This document shows positions 1-8,161 of a stretch of 43,570 bases of DNA, piece after piece. Each line of letters opens with the position of its first letter. Positions within the stretch are counted from its first letter, which is position 1. Position numbers and translations under genes: made by a program. The stretch lies in contig DGIT01000124.1 in the NCBI GenBank assembly GCA_002386465.1, positions 40,631 through 84,200 of the forward strand, written 5' to 3'. The notes under the pieces were generated by a model. The model was not told the origin of the DNA, ran no database searches, and saw nothing but the letters and a program-made list of their open reading frames with translations. This DNA comes from Burkholderiales bacterium UBA4615. GTDB lineage: Bacteria > Pseudomonadota > Gammaproteobacteria > Burkholderiales > Burkholderiaceae_E.

Positions 1-383
1 TCACGCAACTGATGCTTCCAGAGCAGGTGATCATGCGGTGACAGCCATCGCATGACCAGTACACCGGACTCGGGGTGCTGACCCAGCAGGCGTGGCGTAC
101 AGCCCGGTTGCGCCTGCCAGGCCTGCTCCATCCAGCGTGCTTCGTACTGATTGCGTTCGATCGGGGCATGCCAATCGGCCGCTACACGCAACTTGGCCAG
201 CGCGCGCTTGGCACAGACCAGGCCGTCTTGCGTACGAATGCACCAGATGTCCGAGGACACGCCGCCGGTCAGTGGCCATCCCATCAAAGCAGACTCGCCG
301 GTCAAGCCCAAGGCGCGCAGTGCCTGAACGAATGCTTTCGGAACCGGCACGGATTCAGGGTTGCCCCCAGGCACCTCACCCAT
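1..383 (-). CDS. Aminoglycoside-phosphotransferase-fold kinase, N-terminal part (runs off left edge)
   Basis: Reading leftward from an ATG at 383, the frame is open to base 1, so about 127 N-terminal codons are present and the C-terminus is missing. The visible part resembles the N-lobe of APH/ACAD10-type small-molecule kinases: a short glycine-containing stretch (LTGGVSSDIWCIRT, about residues 38-51) followed by VCAKRAL, where the lysine would be the ATP-binding one. The catalytic HxD loop lies outside the window. The start overlaps the end of the upstream ketopantoate-reductase-like gene by 8 bp, so the two are probably co-translated. Substrate unknown. Kinases of this fold near acyl-CoA genes can phosphorylate hydroxyacyl-CoAs (LvaA type), but nothing here proves that. 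Confidence 0.7.
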   Translation of the reverse strand, partial: MGEVPGGNPESVPVPKAFVQALRALGLTGESALMGWPLTGGVSSDIWCIRTQDGLVCAKRALAKLRVAADWHAPIERNQYEARWMEQAWQAQPGCTPRLLGQHPESGVLVMRWLSPHDHLLWKHQLR

Positions 384-1320
384 AACCCGCCTCGACCAGC
401 TTCACGAGCGCATGCAGCGTGCGGTTGATGGGTGTGGGAATACCCAATTCACTGCCACGACGCGCAATGAATCCGTTCAGGTGATCGATTTCGCTGGGTT
501 TGTTGCGTGCCATGTCCTGCGCCGTGGACGAATGCTGACCCGACATGGTTTGCGCGATACGGTCCACCGTTTCAAGTGAGGCCTGCAGCGACAAAGCCAC
601 GCCTTCGGCCGCCGCCACCTCCACCACCTCCTGCACGATGCTTCGCTGCAGAGCACGCACTTCGGTCAGGCTGGCAATCCGCGCGTAATGGGCATGTCCC
701 AGTGCCGACAAGGCGTTGTAGGCGCAATTCACCATCAGCTTGGACCAGAGTTCGGCACGCACATCAGCAGAACACGTCACCGCAATGCCTGCTGCGGCAA
801 ACAGTTCGACCAGCGCTTGCAGCATGGTCACAACGTCAGACGCAGGAGCGCGCATCGGATCCAGCGCACCAATCACGAGTTCCCCGCGCCCGAAATGCTT
901 CACTAATCCTGGCGCAGGCATTGCCGTAGCCACATACACCACAGCGGGAACGACGCTGTTCGGGACATGCCGGGAAATGGTGCTGGCGTTCTCCACTCCA
1001 TTTTGCAGGCTGAGTACCACCGCATCCTTCGAAAGCCAGGGCGCCATCTCACGCGCCACCGTATCGGTATCGGTGGACTTGACACAGAACAGCACCAGAT
1101 CGGCGCCCTGGACAGCCTTCAGATCGGCACTGGCTTGCACCGGTGCGGTCTGAACCACACCCGCCATGTCCAGCCGCAGTCCTGCACTTTGAATTGCAGC
1201 CACATGCGCAGCCCGACCGATGAGCGTCACCCGATACCCCGCGCGGGCCAGGAGCGCGCCATAGAAACTGCCAACAGCTCCAGCGCCGACGACAGTGATG
1301 GCATTGAACGGTTTGGCCAC
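376..1320 (-). CDS. Ketopantoate reductase family protein (PanE/ApbA-like)
   Basis: A 314-residue protein of the 2-dehydropantoate 2-reductase family, which reduces ketopantoate with NADPH in pantothenate (CoA) synthesis; several paralogues act on other 2-oxo acids. The N-terminal Rossmann motif GAGAVGSFYG lies at about residues 11-20. Next come the family motifs VKS and LQNGVEN, then the C-terminal helical domain with SKLMVNCAYNALSALG, where the catalytic lysine is expected. I chose GTG at 1320 because GGAGG stands 6 bases upstream and the protein then starts just before the Rossmann strand; the frame is open further upstream without family sequence. It overlaps the kinase gene by 8 bp and is divergent from the STAS-kinase gene. 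Whether it is the true PanE or a paralogue cannot be settled from sequence. Confidence 0.85.
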   Translation of the reverse strand: MAKPFNAITVVGAGAVGSFYGALLARAGYRVTLIGRAAHVAAIQSAGLRLDMAGVVQTAPVQASADLKAVQGADLVLFCVKSTDTDTVAREMAPWLSKDAVVLSLQNGVENASTISRHVPNSVVPAVVYVATAMPAPGLVKHFGRGELVIGALDPMRAPASDVVTMLQALVELFAAAGIAVTCSADVRAELWSKLMVNCAYNALSALGHAHYARIASLTEVRALQRSIVQEVVEVAAAEGVALSLQASLETVDRIAQTMSGQHSSTAQDMARNKPSEIDHLNGFIARRGSELGIPTPINRTLHALVKLVEAGYG

Positions 1321-1471
1321 AGTCCCTCCGCAGGCAACAGGAATCGGTCGATACGGTTGGCGTCGAGGATAGCGCAAGGTCTGGCTTACAACCGGAGCCC
1401 ACCGGCCACTGCCGCGTGCAGTCTGCGCTGCGGGCACCTACAATCGTGCATCGAGGATCAGGAGACATACG

Positions 1472-2611
1472 ATGGAAATCACCGCCGAGCGCAAGGCCGA
1501 TGCCCTCACGCTTCATTTGAAGGGTCGGTTGGACATGAGCACGGCTGCGATCCTGGAGCGCGCACTTGAGCTTGAGGGCGTGCGCGATCTCACGCTCGAT
1601 CTGGGCGACTGCTCCTACATCTCGAGTGCCGGTCTGCGCGAAATCATGCGTGCACAAAAGCAGTTGCTGCCCTCCGGTGGCGGTGTCACGCTCATCGATG
1701 TTGCGCGTGAGGTGCAAGAGGTGCTTGATGTCACCGGATTTTCAAAGCTGCTGGTGACCCGCCCCAAGCGTCGCGAGATTACGATCGCAGACAAGGAGTT
1801 CCTGTCTGCCGGTGTGTGCGGCGAATGCTATCGGCTGGACCCTGAGACCATCGTCAAGCTCTACAACGAGGGCGTGGCGCCAGACATTGCGGAAAAAGAA
1901 AAAGCCTACGCCAAGGCTGCGTTCATTGCCGGCATTCCGACCGCGATTTCGTATGAAGTCGTGGCCTGCGGCAACCGCACGGGCGTGATCTACGAAATGC
2001 TCGAGGCGACCCAGTTCAGCGCCATCATTCGCAAAGACCTGGATCACCTCGAGACACATGGCAAGACGCTTGCGAACATTGCCAAAGGGATTCACGAGGC
2101 CGTCGCCGATCCGACCGTGTTTCCCGATATCAAGAACAACTTTCGGGGCTACATCCGGCAAATGGACTTCTTCCTGTCCGGGCAGGAAATCGCATTCCTG
2201 CTGGAGCGGCTGGAGAGCATCCCCGAGGCTGCATCGACGGTGCACTTTGATCTGCACACCAGCAACATCATGATTCGCCAAGGCGAACCGGTGATCATTG
2301 ACATGGGCGATGTGTCGCGTGGGCACTACCTGTTTGACATCGGACTGATCTGTGCGATCTACGGCTATCCCGAGCTCAAGACCTGCGAGATGGTGACTAA
2401 AATTCCATCTGATGAAGGCGCAGTGTTGTGCGAACACTTTCTCAATCACTATTTCGCGGACAAGCCGGCTGAAGAGCGTACCTTCTTCGAGCGCAATAGA
2501 CATTTCCTCGCTTCGCTGCGCTTTATCTACACGATCACATTCCTGCCCGCGCTGCGCGATCAGCTCGCCGCCAGAATCAAGGATGTGTTGTTGCCGAAGA
2601 TGGCTGCGTGA
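1472..2611 (+). CDS. STAS domain fused to APH-like kinase
   Basis: A 379-residue two-domain protein. Residues about 1-105 form a STAS (anti-anti-sigma factor type) domain with the usual switch-serine loop, YISSAGLREIM, near residue 50. Residues about 110-379 form an aminoglycoside-phosphotransferase-like kinase: an N-lobe with IVKLYN (ATP-binding lysine), a catalytic loop VHFDLHTSNIMI (H-x-D...N) and a metal-binding segment VIIDMGDV. STAS proteins are normally switched by serine phosphorylation from a separate HATPase-type kinase. Here a kinase of a different fold is tethered to the STAS domain, which suggests self-phosphorylation or a sensor role (inference). A strong AGGAGA ribosome-binding site precedes the ATG. 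It is divergent from the panE-like gene and 80 bp before the thiolase gene, so it may lead that operon. Confidence 0.85.
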   Translation: MEITAERKADALTLHLKGRLDMSTAAILERALELEGVRDLTLDLGDCSYISSAGLREIMRAQKQLLPSGGGVTLIDVAREVQEVLDVTGFSKLLVTRPKRREITIADKEFLSAGVCGECYRLDPETIVKLYNEGVAPDIAEKEKAYAKAAFIAGIPTAISYEVVACGNRTGVIYEMLEATQFSAIIRKDLDHLETHGKTLANIAKGIHEAVADPTVFPDIKNNFRGYIRQMDFFLSGQEIAFLLERLESIPEAASTVHFDLHTSNIMIRQGEPVIIDMGDVSRGHYLFDIGLICAIYGYPELKTCEMVTKIPSDEGAVLCEHFLNHYFADKPAEERTFFERNRHFLASLRFIYTITFLPALRDQLAARIKDVLLPKMAA

Positions 2612-2691
2612 TTCAACCCCGTCCACAGGCGTGGCGCACACCGTAAAACGCGTCACACCGTTTACCTCATCACACACCAGGAGACCTCAGA

Positions 2692-3861
2692 GTGAGCATC
2701 AAGGCACGCGCCTGTATCGTCGGCGCTTATGAACACCCGACCCGCTTGGCGCCCGACAAGTCCGTAGCCCAGCTGCACGCCGAAAGCGCCATCGGCGCCC
2801 TTAAAGATGCGGGATTGAGCCTGTCAGATGTCGATGGCTATTTCTGCTCCGGAGATGCGCCTGGAGCCAGTCCGCTGTACATGGCCGACTACCTGAACCT
2901 GAATCTGAAGTGGTACGACGGTACGGAATCGGGCGGCTGCTCTTACCTCGCACACATCGAGCATGCGGCGGCCGCGATTGCGGCGGGTCATTGCTCGGTG
3001 GCCCTGATCACGCTCGCAGGCAAGCCTCGCTCCAGCGGCCAGGCCACCGGAACCGCATTCCGTGCGCCCCCCGTCGATCGACCGGAAGCCGCCTGGGAAT
3101 CCACCTTTAAGTGGACGATCGGTGGGGTCTACGGAATGATGATGCAGCGTCACATGCATGAGTTCGGCACCACCCTCGAGCAAATCGCCTGGGTGAAAGT
3201 GGCGGCGTCGCAGCACGCGCAGCACAATCCGAATGCGCTTTTGCGCACGCCTGTCACGGTCGAGGATGTCATGAACTCGCCGGTGATTTCCGACCCGATC
3301 CGCAGACTCGACTGCTGCGTGATCACCGACGGCGGTGGCGCGCTCGTGCTCACCAAGCCCGAAATCGCGCGCAGCCTCAAGCGCCCCGTGGTCAAAGTGA
3401 TTGGCTGTGGTCAGACGATCAACACCACGGACGGCGGTTATCTGGACCTGACACGTACCGGCGCACAGCGCTCAGGCGCAGCTGCGTTTGCAGAGGCCGG
3501 GATTACGCCTGCCGATATCGACTACGCCTCGGTGTACGACAACTTCACGATCATGGTGATCGCTCAGCTCGAAGACCTTGGGTTCTGCGCAAAAGGAGAA
3601 GGCGGTCGCTTTGTGGCCGATGGCAATCTCATCTCCGGCGTGGGTAAGCTGCCCTGGAACACTGACGGCGGAGGCCTGTGCAACAACCATCCGATGAATC
3701 GCGGCGGCATCACCAAGGCGATTGAAGCCGTGCGTCAGCTGCGTGGCGAAGCCCACCCGGCCGTGCAGGTCAAAGACTGCCGTTTAGCGCTGGCCGCTGG
3801 TCCGGGCATGGTCCTCGGCCCGGGTCATGCGCATGCCACCGTCATTCTTGAGCGGGAGTAA
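2692..3861 (+). CDS. Thiolase-like protein 1 (SCP-x/Ltp2 class, partner of DUF35)
   Basis: A 389-residue thiolase-superfamily protein of the lipid-transfer/SCP-x branch. Members cleave or form carbon-carbon bonds in CoA thioesters; those paired with DUF35 proteins include steroid side-chain aldolases (Ltp2-ChsH2) as well as acetyl-CoA acetyltransferases. Visible markers are TESGGCSYLAHIEHA with a possible nucleophile Cys83, VYDNFTI with Tyr282 (the tyrosine region used by Ltp2-type aldolases), and a C-terminal GLCNNHPMNRGG with the oxyanion-region histidine. The start is GTG at 2692, with CAGGAGA about 8 bases upstream. The DUF35 gene follows directly, as expected for an obligate heteromer. 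Thiolase or aldolase chemistry cannot be told apart by eye. Confidence 0.85.
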   Translation: MSIKARACIVGAYEHPTRLAPDKSVAQLHAESAIGALKDAGLSLSDVDGYFCSGDAPGASPLYMADYLNLNLKWYDGTESGGCSYLAHIEHAAAAIAAGHCSVALITLAGKPRSSGQATGTAFRAPPVDRPEAAWESTFKWTIGGVYGMMMQRHMHEFGTTLEQIAWVKVAASQHAQHNPNALLRTPVTVEDVMNSPVISDPIRRLDCCVITDGGGALVLTKPEIARSLKRPVVKVIGCGQTINTTDGGYLDLTRTGAQRSGAAAFAEAGITPADIDYASVYDNFTIMVIAQLEDLGFCAKGEGGRFVADGNLISGVGKLPWNTDGGGLCNNHPMNRGGITKAIEAVRQLRGEAHPAVQVKDCRLALAAGPGMVLGPGHAHATVILERE

Positions 3862-3865
3862 TCCG

Positions 3866-4285
3866 ATGAGCGACACCACGATCAAGCCTCAGACTTTTGA
3901 GCAAGACCCCTTCGCAGCGGCGTTTCCCGAAACACGGGAATTCTGGGCGGCTGCCGAGAACGGACAGCTCCTGCTCAATACATGCGACGACTGCAAGCGC
4001 CCGCACTGGTACCCGCGCGCCCTGTGTCCCTTGTGCGGCAGCACCCGATTACGGTGGTTGCCTGCCAGCGGCCGTGGCACGCTGTATGCATTCAGCACGG
4101 CACGCAAGGCCACGCCTGCCTATACGCTGGCCTATGTGAAGCTGGATGAAGGCCCGACACTGATGACCAACATCGTCGACGCCACCCCGGAGTCGCTGAA
4201 GATCGGGATGCCGGTCGCAGTGCAATTCCAACGTGCGCAGGAAGGCCGAATGATGCCGTTTTTCAGACCTGCCTCTGCCGGTTAG
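3866..4285 (+). CDS. DUF35 OB-fold / zinc-ribbon acyl-CoA-associated protein 1
   Basis: A 139-residue protein with the DUF35 arrangement: an N-terminal helix, a rubredoxin-like zinc ribbon (CDDCKRPHWYPRALCPLCGS, two CxxC pairs, about residues 36-55) and a C-terminal OB-fold. In known complexes the DUF35 subunit binds the CoA moiety and channels substrate to its thiolase-like or hydratase partner. The ATG at 3866 has GGGAG about 8 bases upstream and lies 4 bp after the stop of the thiolase-like gene; the frame is open for 13 codons upstream, but that part lies inside the thiolase gene. It most likely forms a complex with the preceding gene product. Confidence 0.87.
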   Translation: MSDTTIKPQTFEQDPFAAAFPETREFWAAAENGQLLLNTCDDCKRPHWYPRALCPLCGSTRLRWLPASGRGTLYAFSTARKATPAYTLAYVKLDEGPTLMTNIVDATPESLKIGMPVAVQFQRAQEGRMMPFFRPASAG

Positions 4286-4302
4286 CCACTTAGGAGAACC
4301 CC

Positions 4303-4737
4303 ATGGCCAAGCCCTTCATCCTGTCCCCGGACGATCGCCCTGCCCCGCTCAATGCAGGCGGTTTCATGATTTCGGTACTCGCCTCCAAGGCCGACACCGA
4401 TGGCTATGAAATCTTTCATCAGAGTGGCCCCGAGGGCAAAGGGCCCGGCCCTCATTTCCATCCATGGGACGAGACCTTTCTTGTGCTGAGCGGTGAGGTG
4501 CACTGCGGTGTGGACGGGCAGGCAACAGTCGCCACGCCCGGCACGCTCATGCACGTGCCAGGTGGCTGCACCCACTGGTTCAAGTTCGGCAAAGGGGGCG
4601 CGGCTGTGCTGGCCATCACGTCCAGGGGCAATGCCTGCGAGATGTTCACCGAGTACGACTCAGGGGTTAACTGGGATAGCGTGAACAAGGAGCAGTTGGT
4701 GGCAGTGGCTGCCAAGCACGGTCAAACCGTCCTCTGA
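4303..4737 (+). CDS. Cupin-domain protein
   Basis: A 144-residue single-domain cupin. Motif 1 is visible as GPHFHPWDETFLVLSGEV (HxH...E metal ligands) and motif 2 as VPGGCTHWFK with its histidine, about 27 residues later. Such proteins bind one metal ion and can be dioxygenases, isomerases or ligand sensors; the exact activity is unknown. GGAGAACCCC precedes the ATG. It lies 17 bp after the first DUF35 gene and 6 bp before the acyl-CoA ligase gene, so it is clearly part of the same operon. It may act on the substrate or product of the ligase/thiolase route (inference). Confidence 0.82.
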   Translation: MAKPFILSPDDRPAPLNAGGFMISVLASKADTDGYEIFHQSGPEGKGPGPHFHPWDETFLVLSGEVHCGVDGQATVATPGTLMHVPGGCTHWFKFGKGGAAVLAITSRGNACEMFTEYDSGVNWDSVNKEQLVAVAAKHGQTVL

Positions 4738-4743
4738 TCGATC

Positions 4744-6375
4744 GTGCCCACCGACTTTCCCGACTATCCGCTCGAGGCGCGCACAATCGGGCGCGTGCTG
4801 GCGGACAAGGCCAGGCGGATTCCAGAGCGTCCTTTCCTGCTGTGGGAGGAGCGCAGCTACCGGTACGCTGAGGTGGAGCGCCTCACCAACCGCTATGCAA
4901 ACGGATTTGCGGCTCAGGGCATCGGCCATGGGGACCATGTGGCGGTGATGCTGCCCAATTGCCCCGAGTTCTTATGGGTGGTGTGGGGACTGGCTAAGCT
5001 CGGTGCCGTAGCCGTCCCGCTGAACACCGCAGCCAAGGGCGACATGCTGCAGTATTTTTTGCGGCAATCGGATGCCAGGATGGTCATCGTTGACAGCGAG
5101 TGGACCGATCGCATTCAGGCGGTGGCACCGACCCTCGAGCAGATCAGCCACTACGTGTTCAAGGGGCCGCTGCCTGCGGCCGACCTGCGCGCAGGGCATC
5201 CGGGGGCAAGGGCGTGCCCGCTGCAGGGCTTTGAATCGACCGATGAGACCGCACCGCCCGTCAATCGGGTGCGCCACGACGATGCGCAGCTCATTGTCTA
5301 CACCTCCGGCACCACCGGCCCTTCCAAGGGGGTGCTGTGCCCGCACTCGCAAGGCCTGGGCGTCGGCCGAGCTATTTGCACGGAATACGGCTATCGGTCT
5401 GATGACGTGATTTACGCATGCCTGCCGCTCTTTCACGTCAATGCGATGTGGTACTCCTGCACGGCAGCCCTCTGGGCTGAAGGCACATTCGCGCTGTCTG
5501 CACGGTTTTCGGCGACCCGCTTCTGGGAAGAAATCCGTGCGTACGGCGCCACCCAGTTCAATTCGCTGGGCGCCATGACCAACATTCTGCTGCAGTTGCC
5601 TCCCGGCCCACAGGACCGCGCCCATGCGCTGCGCCAGATCATGGCAGTGCCCATGACCCGCGACCTGCACACCGAGCTCCATCAGCGCTACGGCGCGGCG
5701 GTCACCTCCCTGTTTGCCATGTCCGAGAACTATGCGGTCACGATCTTCGTGCCCGACGACCGTACAGATAAAGCCGGTTCGGCAGGCTCGGCCCGTGGCG
5801 CATCGGACCTTCGCATCGCAGACGATGATGGCCGTGTACTGACACCTGGTGAGGTGGGTGAGATTCAGATGCGACCGCGACACCCGGGCACCATGATGAA
5901 GGGCTACTACAAGATGCCCGAACAGACCGCGCAGGCATTCATCGACGGGTGGTTCTGCACGGGTGACCGGGGATATCTGGACACCGATGGCTACCTGTAC
6001 TTCATCGACCGCAAGAAAGAAGCCATTCGGCGACGTGGCGAGAACATCTCGGCCTATGAGGTTGAAATGATCCTGTCCGGGCATCCGGCGATTCTTGAAG
6101 TGGCTGCTGTGCCGGTGCCTTCGGAATTAAGCGAAGACGAAGTGATGGTCTACGTCGTGCTGAACCCCGGCGCTACGCTTACGCATGCTGAGGTGGTCCA
6201 ATATGCAGCGGACCGCATGAACTACTACATGGTGCCGCGCTTCGTCGAGTTTATCGATGCGCTACCCAAGACCGCCACCGAGAAAATCGAGAAGTACAAA
6301 CTCAAGCAAGATGCCATCGCGCGCAAAGCCTTGCTGTGGGACCGGGAACGCGAGGGCATCCAGATTGCCCGGTAA
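4744..6375 (+). CDS. ATP-dependent acyl-CoA ligase (AMP-binding, ANL superfamily)
   Basis: A 543-residue adenylating enzyme that activates a carboxylic acid to its CoA thioester through an acyl-AMP. Signatures: the P-loop-like core motif YTSGTTGPSKGV near residue 182, the hinge region FCTGDRGYLDTDGYLYFIDR near residue 405, RRRGENISAYEVE, and a C-terminal PKTATEKIEKYKLK with the catalytic-lysine region (Glu where Gly is usual, TEK rather than TGK). The overall look is closest to CaiC/medium-chain fatty acyl ligases; the carboxylate substrate is not predictable. The start is GTG at 4744, 6 bp after the cupin stop. It probably supplies CoA esters to the two thiolase-like/DUF35 pairs around it. 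Confidence 0.9.
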   Translation: MPTDFPDYPLEARTIGRVLADKARRIPERPFLLWEERSYRYAEVERLTNRYANGFAAQGIGHGDHVAVMLPNCPEFLWVVWGLAKLGAVAVPLNTAAKGDMLQYFLRQSDARMVIVDSEWTDRIQAVAPTLEQISHYVFKGPLPAADLRAGHPGARACPLQGFESTDETAPPVNRVRHDDAQLIVYTSGTTGPSKGVLCPHSQGLGVGRAICTEYGYRSDDVIYACLPLFHVNAMWYSCTAALWAEGTFALSARFSATRFWEEIRAYGATQFNSLGAMTNILLQLPPGPQDRAHALRQIMAVPMTRDLHTELHQRYGAAVTSLFAMSENYAVTIFVPDDRTDKAGSAGSARGASDLRIADDDGRVLTPGEVGEIQMRPRHPGTMMKGYYKMPEQTAQAFIDGWFCTGDRGYLDTDGYLYFIDRKKEAIRRRGENISAYEVEMILSGHPAILEVAAVPVPSELSEDEVMVYVVLNPGATLTHAEVVQYAADRMNYYMVPRFVEFIDALPKTATEKIEKYKLKQDAIARKALLWDREREGIQIAR

Positions 6376-6441
6376 TTCGACGTCACGCGTGCGCAGCGCT
6401 CGCTTGTCGCCCTGGCGGGCCTGGCCTGCGGATCAGTCTTG

Positions 6442-7629
6442 ATGCGCCGCGCAGCCATCCTGGGCTACGGCGCGGTGCCGGTTGGCTCATATCAGCGCGC
6501 ACCTGCAGGCGCCGAAGTGCTGGAGCACGAACTGGCTACCGAAGTGGTCCTGCAGGCCGCACAGATGGCAGGTCTCTCGAAAGAGGACATTGATGGGGTG
6601 GTGGTAGCGCACCCAGGTGACCATACGCGCCAGGGATACTTCCACACGTTTCTGACCGCGCACCTGGGCATTCGGGCCCGTGCCACAGTCATCCAGGTGC
6701 TGGGCAATGGCATGACCGGCGGGCATGCATTCGATATCGCGCTGCAACAGGTGACCTCCGGGCAGGCCGACTGCGTGCTCTCGGTGGGCGTGCATTTCGA
6801 GACCGGCATTCCCACGGCACAACACCTGGACTACAGCATTCGGCTCACCGGTGATGTCGACTTTCAGTCGGTCTTCGGCGCCGTGCCGATCGCCTGGTAT
6901 GCGATGGATGCGCAGCGCTATTTGCATGAGTATCGCGTCCCACGAGCGACGCTAGCCTCGATTGCAGTGAAAAACCGTAGCCATGCCGTTGCCAATCCGC
7001 TGGCGCAGTTTCGTACACCAATCACCCTCGATGAAGTGCTGAACGCCCGCCCGATCGTCGAACCACTTGGGCTGCTTGAGGTACCGGGTCGTGCGGATGG
7101 CGCTGTGGCGTTGTTGATCGTCTCCGAGGATATGGCGCGTGCCAGTGGCCGGCCTTATGTGCTGGTGCTCGGCAGAGGCTTCGAGCATGAAGGGCTACAC
7201 CAGATCTCGGATCAGCCCGGCGACACGCTGTCTTATGCCTCGTTGCAGGGCGCCAGTACTCGGGCGCTGACCGATGCGGGCGTCTCGCTGGAAGATATCG
7301 GCACGTTCCAGGTCTATGCCCCATGCACGATCGTCGAGGCACTGGGCACCGAAGCACTCGGGCTTTTTGAACGCGGTCGGGGTGCAGCGGCAGCTGCCGC
7401 TGGTGACACCCGGTTCGATGCGCGTTATCCGGTCAATACCTGCGGCGGATGCCTGTCACGCGGCCATCCGCCGGAGGTCACACCCCTCTACGATGTGGTC
7501 GAAGCGGTCACGCAACTGCATGGTCGCGCGTCCGGCAGACAAGTGCTGCGCCGTGAATTCGCCATGACCATCTCGGAGCTTGGCAAATACAACGCGGCGC
7601 TGGTGCATATCCTGGAGGGCAAGGCATGA
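6442..7629 (+). CDS. Thiolase-like protein 2 (partner of second DUF35)
   Basis: A 395-residue thiolase-superfamily protein, a distant paralogue of the protein at 2692-3861. In a hand alignment the position of the usual nucleophilic Cys is a histidine here (NGMTGGHAFDIAL against ESGGCSYLAHI). Tyr292 in FQVYAPCTI lies in the tyrosine region of Ltp2-type aldolases, and the C-terminal segment reads NTCGGCLSRGHPPE. Loss of the cysteine points to retro-aldol rather than Claisen chemistry, or to a purely structural role (inference). The ATG at 6442 was chosen; a TTG codon lies just before it and no strong ribosome-binding site is visible. It overlaps the next gene by 4 bp (ATGA). Confidence 0.82.
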   Translation: MRRAAILGYGAVPVGSYQRAPAGAEVLEHELATEVVLQAAQMAGLSKEDIDGVVVAHPGDHTRQGYFHTFLTAHLGIRARATVIQVLGNGMTGGHAFDIALQQVTSGQADCVLSVGVHFETGIPTAQHLDYSIRLTGDVDFQSVFGAVPIAWYAMDAQRYLHEYRVPRATLASIAVKNRSHAVANPLAQFRTPITLDEVLNARPIVEPLGLLEVPGRADGAVALLIVSEDMARASGRPYVLVLGRGFEHEGLHQISDQPGDTLSYASLQGASTRALTDAGVSLEDIGTFQVYAPCTIVEALGTEALGLFERGRGAAAAAAGDTRFDARYPVNTCGGCLSRGHPPEVTPLYDVVEAVTQLHGRASGRQVLRREFAMTISELGKYNAALVHILEGKA

Positions 7630-8057
7630 GCGGTCTGCCTCGCCTTCAGCTACCTGGCAACCGGCCGTTCGCCCCGAGGGTCTCGGCGTTTACTCGACCG
7701 TTTTGGGAGGCGCTCGGTGGGGGTCGGCTCACGAGTACCCAGTGTCAGCAATGCGGTATCGTGAGCTTCCCACCACGTAACCTGTGCCGTGCCTGTTGGT
7801 CACGTGACGTGGCGTGGCTGGACTTGGCAGCGCATGGCACGCTCTACAGCTTTACACGCGTGCACGTCGCCCCGGGGGCCTTCCTAGGGGACACGCCCTA
7901 TGCCATCGGCATCGTTGACCTGCACCAGGGCCCGCGTCTGATGTGCAGGATGATCGGCGAGGTCGATACACAGCACCTGGATGGTCCCGTGGAGATGCTG
8001 GTGCTGCAGTATCAGGACGGTCCGCTGTTTGGTGCGCAGGTGTGCGAGCCTTCGTAA
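7626..8057 (+). CDS. DUF35 OB-fold / zinc-ribbon acyl-CoA-associated protein 2
   Basis: A 143-residue DUF35 protein with a zinc ribbon CQQCGIVSFPPRNLCRACWS (about residues 39-58) followed by an OB-fold. It starts at an ATGA overlap with thiolase-like protein 2, so the two are translationally coupled and very probably form a complex. It is the second copy of the thiolase-DUF35 module in this operon and differs clearly in sequence from the first copy, so the modules are likely to handle different CoA esters rather than being a recent duplication. Confidence 0.87.
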   Translation: MSGLPRLQLPGNRPFAPRVSAFTRPFWEALGGGRLTSTQCQQCGIVSFPPRNLCRACWSRDVAWLDLAAHGTLYSFTRVHVAPGAFLGDTPYAIGIVDLHQGPRLMCRMIGEVDTQHLDGPVEMLVLQYQDGPLFGAQVCEPS

Positions 8058-8074
8058 GAGGCACCGCGATCGGA

Positions 8075-8107
8075 TCACTTAGGGGGCACCTCCAGGTCAC
8101 TTAGGGG
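8075..8107. repeat. Two copies of an 11-bp direct repeat
   Basis: TCACTTAGGGG occurs at 8075-8085 and again at 8097-8107, a 22-bp period (two helical turns). It lies just after the second DUF35 gene and before the end of the convergent PaiB-like gene. No inverted-repeat terminator is evident. Two operators spaced by two turns or a chance duplication are both possible. Confidence 0.5.
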
Positions 8108-8161
8108 TCACGTCGCGGATACTGCGGGCACCCCGACGGGCCCCTGACTGGCCCACGCTTC

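Noticed and set aside
8075..8107. Start of a CRISPR or tandem repeat array
   Set aside because: Only two copies of 11 bp; no further units and no cas gene.
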